Part shown: positions 60,266-64,000 of the stretch, piece by piece
Layout: every line of letters begins with the position of its first letter
Position numbering within the stretch: position 1 is the stretch's first letter
NCBI RefSeq assembly: GCF_002419965.1
Contig: NZ_DIHC01000011.1
Span: forward strand, 244,252 to 308,251
Direction: 5' to 3'
DNA: 64,000 nucleotides
Origin: Pseudomonas sp. UBA5706
GTDB lineage: Bacteria > Pseudomonadota > Gammaproteobacteria > Pseudomonadales > Pseudomonadaceae
The notes under the pieces: generated by a model
What the model was told of the DNA's origin: nothing
The model's input: the letters and a program-made list of their open reading frames with translations, nothing else
The model's database searches: none
Made by a program: the position numbers and the translations under genes

Positions 60266-62281
60266 CTATACTGCCAGCAACCGCTCACGCAACTTGGTGA
60301 TCTCGTCGCGCATCTGAGCGGCCGCCTCGAACTCCAGATCCCGTGCCAGCTGATACATTTTCTCCTCCAGTTGGCGAATCCGTTTGGTGATCTCGCTCGG
60401 CGAGCGCAACTCGGCTTCGTACTTGGCGTTCTCCTCGGCAGCCTTGGCCATGCCCTTGCGCTTCTTGCTGCGCGAGCCGGGCACGGTGGCGCCTTCCATG
60501 ATGTCTGTGATGTCCTTGACCACGCCTTTGGGGGTGATGCCGTTGGCCAGGTTGAAGGCGATTTGCTTGTCGCGACGCCGCTCGGTCTCGCCGATGGCCC
60601 GCTCCATGGAGCCGGTGATTCTGTCGGCGTAAAGAATCGCTCGCCCGTTGAGGTTACGTGCTGCTCGGCCAATGGTCTGGATCAGCGAGCGCTCGGACCG
60701 CAGGAAGCCTTCCTTGTCGGCATCGAGAATCGCCACCAGGGACACTTCCGGCATGTCCAGCCCCTCACGCAGCAGGTTGATCCCCACCAGCACATCGAAG
60801 GTGCCCAGACGCAGGTCACGGATGATCTCGACCCGTTCCACCGTGTCGATGTCCGAATGCAGGTAACGCACCCGTACACCGTGGTCGGCCAGATAATCGG
60901 TCAAGTCTTCGGACATGCGTTTGGTCAGGGTCGTGACCAGCACCCGCTCTTCCACGTCCACGCGCTTCTTGATCTCGGAGAGCAGGTCGTCGACCTGAGT
61001 CAGCGCCGGCCGGATCTCGATCTGCGGGTCGACCAGGCCGGTGGGCCGCACCACCTGCTCGACCACGCGCCCGGCGTGCTCGCCTTCGTATGGCCCAGGC
61101 GTCGCCGACACGAAAATGGTCTGCGGGCTGACATTTTCCCATTCATCGAAGCGCATGGGCCGGTTGTCCAGCGCAGACGGCAGACGGAAACCGTACTCGA
61201 CCAGGGTTTCCTTGCGCGAACGGTCGCCTTTGTACATGGCGCCGACCTGCGGCACGCTGACGTGGGATTCGTCGATCACCAGCAGCGCATCGGCCGGCAG
61301 GTAGTCGTAGAGCGTGGGCGGTGGTGCCCCGGACGGACGGCCCGACAGGTAGCGCGAGTAGTTCTCGATGCCATTGCAGTAACCCAGTTCGAGAATCATC
61401 TCCAGGTCGAAACGGGTGCGTTGCTCAAGGCGCTGGGCTTCCACCAGTTTGTTGGCGCCGCGCAGGTACTCCAGGCGCTCCTGCAACTCGACCTTGATCC
61501 CCTCCATGGCGTCCAGCAACGTTTCGCGTGGCGTCACATAGTGGCTCTTGGGGTAGAAGGTGAAGCGCGGCAGTTTGCGAATGACTTCGCCGGTCAACGG
61601 GTCGAAGGCCGACAGGCTTTCGACTTCATCGTCGAACAGCTCGATACGGATCGCTTCCAGGTCCGACTCGGCCGGGAAGATGTCGATCACATCGCCACGC
61701 ACGCGAAAGGTCGCCCGGGCGAAATCCATGTCATTGCGGGTGTATTGCAGGTCGGCCAGGCGCCGCAGCAACGCGCGCTGGTCAAGTTTGTCGCCGCGGT
61801 CGACGTGCAGGACCATGCGCAGGTAGGTTTCCGGGCTGCCCAGACCGTAGATGCACGACACCGTGGTGACGATGATCGCGTCCTTGCGCTCCAGCAGGGC
61901 CTTGGTCGCGGACAGGCGCATCTGCTCGATGTGGTCGTTGATCGAAGCATCCTTTTCGATGAAGGTGTCCGATGACGGCACGTAGGCTTCAGGCTGGTAG
62001 TAGTCGTAGTAGGAAACGAAGTACTCGACCGCGTTGTTGGGGAAGAAAGCCTTGAACTCACCATACAATTGGGCGGCCAGGGTCTTGTTCGGCGCCAGCA
62101 CCAGGGTCGGGCGCTGCACCTGTTGAATCACGTTGGCAATGCTAAACGTCTTGCCCGACCCGGTCACACCAAGCAGGGTCTGGTGCGACAGCCCGGCGTC
62201 GATGCCCTCGACCAGCTGACGAATCGCCTGCGGCTGATCACCGGCCGGCTCAAAACGGGTAACGAGCTGAAACTCGGACAT
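60266..62281 (-). CDS. uvrB: Excinuclease ABC subunit B (UvrB)
   Basis: 671 residues, the standard size. Walker A GVTGSGKTFSIAN near residue 39, the damage-sensing beta-hairpin YYDYYQPEAYVP, helicase motifs (DESHVSVPQVGAMY, ATPGPYE, QTIGRAARNLNGRAILYAD), and a C-terminal UVR domain (RIRQLEEKMYQLARDLEFEAAAQMRDEITKLRE) are all present. It verifies damage and loads UvrC in nucleotide excision repair. Divergent from the aminotransferase gene. Confidence 0.97.
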   Translation of the reverse strand: MSEFQLVTRFEPAGDQPQAIRQLVEGIDAGLSHQTLLGVTGSGKTFSIANVIQQVQRPTLVLAPNKTLAAQLYGEFKAFFPNNAVEYFVSYYDYYQPEAYVPSSDTFIEKDASINDHIEQMRLSATKALLERKDAIIVTTVSCIYGLGSPETYLRMVLHVDRGDKLDQRALLRRLADLQYTRNDMDFARATFRVRGDVIDIFPAESDLEAIRIELFDDEVESLSAFDPLTGEVIRKLPRFTFYPKSHYVTPRETLLDAMEGIKVELQERLEYLRGANKLVEAQRLEQRTRFDLEMILELGYCNGIENYSRYLSGRPSGAPPPTLYDYLPADALLVIDESHVSVPQVGAMYKGDRSRKETLVEYGFRLPSALDNRPMRFDEWENVSPQTIFVSATPGPYEGEHAGRVVEQVVRPTGLVDPQIEIRPALTQVDDLLSEIKKRVDVEERVLVTTLTKRMSEDLTDYLADHGVRVRYLHSDIDTVERVEIIRDLRLGTFDVLVGINLLREGLDMPEVSLVAILDADKEGFLRSERSLIQTIGRAARNLNGRAILYADRITGSMERAIGETERRRDKQIAFNLANGITPKGVVKDITDIMEGATVPGSRSKKRKGMAKAAEENAKYEAELRSPSEITKRIRQLEEKMYQLARDLEFEAAAQMRDEITKLRERLLAV

Positions 62282-62616
62282 AACCTACCTCTGTGTTCGC
62301 CCTCCCCCGAAGTGTCCGGGCAAAGGCGTAATGAGCGCGGACGACTGATCTCGCCAGGAGAAAAGGCGTACGAAGAAAAAGATGATGGGACTACAGATGG
62401 AGTCCGCAACGCCACCTTTCAAGCCATCATCAGGACATTAGTCCGCAGCACATGACTAACGGTCGAAAATAATCGGAAAAACCCGGAAAAAACCGGCCCT
62501 CGCCTGTCGCCCCCGCCCACGATGCTCTCTATACTGACTCCCCGTTTGCGCACCGCTCTAGTGCATTCGGCCGGAGCGATGCGACCCATTCACTCCCATT
62601 CAGAGCCGCCGCAAAA
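62282..62616. promoter_or_regulatory. Divergent promoter region between uvrB and the aminotransferase gene
   Basis: 335 bases without a gene. A TATACT hexamer at 62529-62534 could be the -10 of the rightward aminotransferase promoter, but no good -35 is seen. I found no LexA box for uvrB. Confidence 0.35.
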
Positions 62617-63813
62617 ATGAGCCTGTTCTCCGCTGTCGAAATGGCACCACGCGATCCAATCCTGGGCCTCAACGAAGCATTCAACGCCGATACCCGCACC
62701 ACCAAGGTCAATCTGGGTGTAGGCGTCTACAGCAACGAAGAAGGGAAAATCCCGCTGCTGCGTGCCGTTGCCGAAGCCGAGGAAATTCGCGTCGCTCAAC
62801 ATGTCCCACGCGGTTACTTGCCGATCGATGGCATCGCAGCCTACGACAAGGCCGTGCAGACCCTGCTGTTCGGTGCCGAGTCGCCATTGCTGGCCTCAGG
62901 CCGGGTGATGACCGTACAGGCAGTCGGCGGTACAGGCGCGCTGAAAATCGGTGCTGACTTCCTCAAGCAACTGTCGCCGGATGCCGTGGTTGCCATCAGC
63001 GACCCAAGCTGGGAAAACCATCGGGCATTGTTCGAAACCGCAGGCTTCGACGTGCAGAACTATCGCTACTACGATGCCGCGACCCATGACGTAAACCGCG
63101 CAGGCATGCTTGAAGACCTGCAGAACCTGCCATCCGGCTCGGTCGTGGTGTTGCACGCCTGCTGCCACAACCCCACCGGGGTCGACCTGACCCTGGAGGA
63201 CTGGAAAAAAGTTCTTGATGTGTTGAAAACCAAGGGCCACGTGCCGTTTCTGGACATGGCCTACCAAGGCTTTGGCGACGGCATCGACGAAGACGCCGCA
63301 GCGGTGCGCCTGTTTGCCGAATCGGGGCTGACCTTCTTTGCGTCCAGCTCGTTCTCCAAATCCTTTTCGCTGTATGGCGAGCGTGTCGGCGCACTGTCGA
63401 TCGTCACCGGTTCGCAGGAAGAAACCGCCCGCGTGCTGTCTCAGGTCAAGCGGGTGATTCGCACCAACTATTCCAACCCACCGACCCATGGCGCGACCAT
63501 CGTTGCCGCGGTGTTGAACAACCCTGGGCTGCGGCAGAAGTGGGAGGATGAACTGGCCCAGATGCGCCTGCGTATTCGTGGCATGCGCGAAGAGATGACT
63601 CGGCGTCTGGCGAATAATGCGGCGGGGCAGGACTTCAGCTTCGTCGCTCGGCAGCGTGGGATGTTTTCGTATTCGGGCCTGACCACGCCGCAGGTTCATC
63701 GGCTGCGTAGCGAATTCGGGATTTATGCGTTGGATACGGGGCGGATCTGTGTGGCGGCGTTGAACAAGGGCAATATTGAGGCGGTGACCAAGGCGATTCT
63801 GGCCGTCATCTAA
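62617..63813 (+). CDS. Aromatic-amino-acid/aspartate aminotransferase (TyrB/PhhC type)
   Basis: 398 residues, the usual class I aminotransferase length. Motifs: start MSLFSAVEMAPRDPILGLNEAF, TVQAVGGTGALKIGADFL, the HACCHNPTGVD motif, FLDMAYQGFGDG and the PLP Lys248 in ASSSFSKSFSLYGERVGAL. The C-terminal RICVAALN holds the substrate-binding Arg. It is the aromatic/aspartate family (TyrB/AspC/PhhC), transferring the amino group to 2-oxoglutarate. The gene ends with a strong terminator. Aromatic versus aspartate preference is not readable. Confidence 0.94.
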   Translation: MSLFSAVEMAPRDPILGLNEAFNADTRTTKVNLGVGVYSNEEGKIPLLRAVAEAEEIRVAQHVPRGYLPIDGIAAYDKAVQTLLFGAESPLLASGRVMTVQAVGGTGALKIGADFLKQLSPDAVVAISDPSWENHRALFETAGFDVQNYRYYDAATHDVNRAGMLEDLQNLPSGSVVVLHACCHNPTGVDLTLEDWKKVLDVLKTKGHVPFLDMAYQGFGDGIDEDAAAVRLFAESGLTFFASSSFSKSFSLYGERVGALSIVTGSQEETARVLSQVKRVIRTNYSNPPTHGATIVAAVLNNPGLRQKWEDELAQMRLRIRGMREEMTRRLANNAAGQDFSFVARQRGMFSYSGLTTPQVHRLRSEFGIYALDTGRICVAALNKGNIEAVTKAILAVI

Positions 63814-63855
63814 CGAGCAGCGGTAAAAGAGCAGCGGCGGGCTCACCGCTGCCAG

Positions 63856-63890
63856 AGGGGAAGCGGATATGGGTCCGCTTCCCCTTTTTT
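63856..63890 (+). terminator. Rho-independent terminator after the aminotransferase gene
   Basis: AGGGGAAGCGGA (63856-63867) and TCCGCTTCCCCT (63874-63885) form a 12-bp stem with loop TATGGG, followed by T to position 63890. It is 43 bases after the stop codon. Confidence 0.88.
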
Positions 63891-63899
63891 GTCTATCGT

Positions 63900-64000
63900 G
63901 ATCGTTCCCCCGCTCCGCGTGGTAACGCCAGCCCTGGACGCTCGGCGTCCAACATCTGCCTTACGCGGAGCGCCGGGGGTGCATTCCCACGCGGAGCGTC
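63900..64000. repeat. Pseudomonas intergenic palindromic repeat cluster (cut by window end)
   Basis: CGCTCCGCGT (63911-63920) is inverted in ACGCGGAGCG (63963-63972), and the latter is repeated at 63989-63998. A separate hairpin, GGACGC/GCGTCC (63936-63941, 63945-63950), lies between. This is the look of the widespread Pseudomonas GTTCCCACGCTCCGCGTGG-type intergenic repeat. It runs past the end of the window, so the full structure is not visible. Confidence 0.65.

Noticed and set aside
60086..61975. Long open frame on the plus strand (about 629 codons) opposite uvrB
   Set aside because: It mirrors the uvrB codons, gives a His/Gln/Arg-rich product with no domain, and has no ribosome site. It is a GC-rich antisense shadow.
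1..64000. tRNA, rRNA, CRISPR array, prophage or insertion sequence
   Set aside because: No cloverleaf-like sequences, spaced identical repeats, integrases or transposases were found on reading the window.

Overview
The window is a Pseudomonas chromosome segment, probably of the P. fluorescens/P. syringae side of the genus. Support comes from the high-GC coding style, kdpFABC-DE, a MoxR/DUF58/TgpA cluster, a PolB-type DNA polymerase II, and Pseudomonas-type palindromic intergenic repeats (best seen at the right edge). I see no rRNA, tRNA, CRISPR array, phage or insertion sequence. The segment is mostly metabolic and transport operons, each with a nearby regulator. Species assignment is not possible from sequence reading alone.

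Layout, left to right. 1-2487: two membrane proteins, an LPG-synthase-like membrane domain (cut by the window edge) and a GT-C/DUF2723-like protein. 2709-3440: a lower-GC orphan with one Ig-like module. 3806-6673: an SDR / GH15 glucoamylase-like / DUF2945 operon, divergent from a LysR gene (6986-7915). 8047-11783: pstSCAB with a Pho box and a pstS-pstC hairpin but no adjacent phoU. 12107-16460: a GntR-controlled module of a crotonase-fold protein, a family III CoA-transferase and an organic-acid MFS transporter. 16661-21809: a LysR-linked, translationally coupled flavo/iron-sulfur dehydrogenase operon with RidA and a solute-binding protein, of the opine oxidase/D-hydroxyproline dehydrogenase/HCN-synthase superfamily. 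21888-22820: a Gly/Ser-rich secreted protein and a small unknown. 22966-29168: a ribose-type ABC importer, LacI regulator and FGGY (xylulokinase-like) kinase.

29550-30350 encodes an OXA-type class D beta-lactamase. 30696-33059 is polB. 33238-37267 holds a carboxypeptidase G2-like M20 peptidase, an ArgD-like aminotransferase, a LysR regulator and a RidA homologue. 37671-43609 holds a PI-PLC X-domain protein, a small unknown, an MltF-like lytic transglycosylase, TatD, a chemoreceptor and a tiny membrane protein. 43659-49237 holds a thioesterase, a CHAD protein and the MoxR-DUF58-TgpA cluster. 49469-50301 has a small lipoprotein and a tautomerase. 50664-58851 is kdpFABC followed by kdpDE, with a KdpE-like box upstream and a 31-codon kdpF. 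59114-63813 has a glyoxalase-fold protein, a GNAT acetyltransferase, uvrB and an aromatic/aspartate aminotransferase. A palindromic repeat cluster runs off the right edge.

No single region is a clear new system. The best leads are: (i) the opine-oxidase-like operon, whose substrate is unknown and whose solute-binding protein has no adjacent permease; (ii) the GntR-controlled CoA-transferase module, whose crotonase-fold protein lacks both canonical hydratase glutamates; (iii) an OXA-12-like beta-lactamase with FGN in place of YGN; (iv) the sugar operon, which has an FGGY kinase but no isomerase or dehydrogenase. Start codons were chosen by ribosome-binding sites and family alignment from memory. 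No database search was possible.
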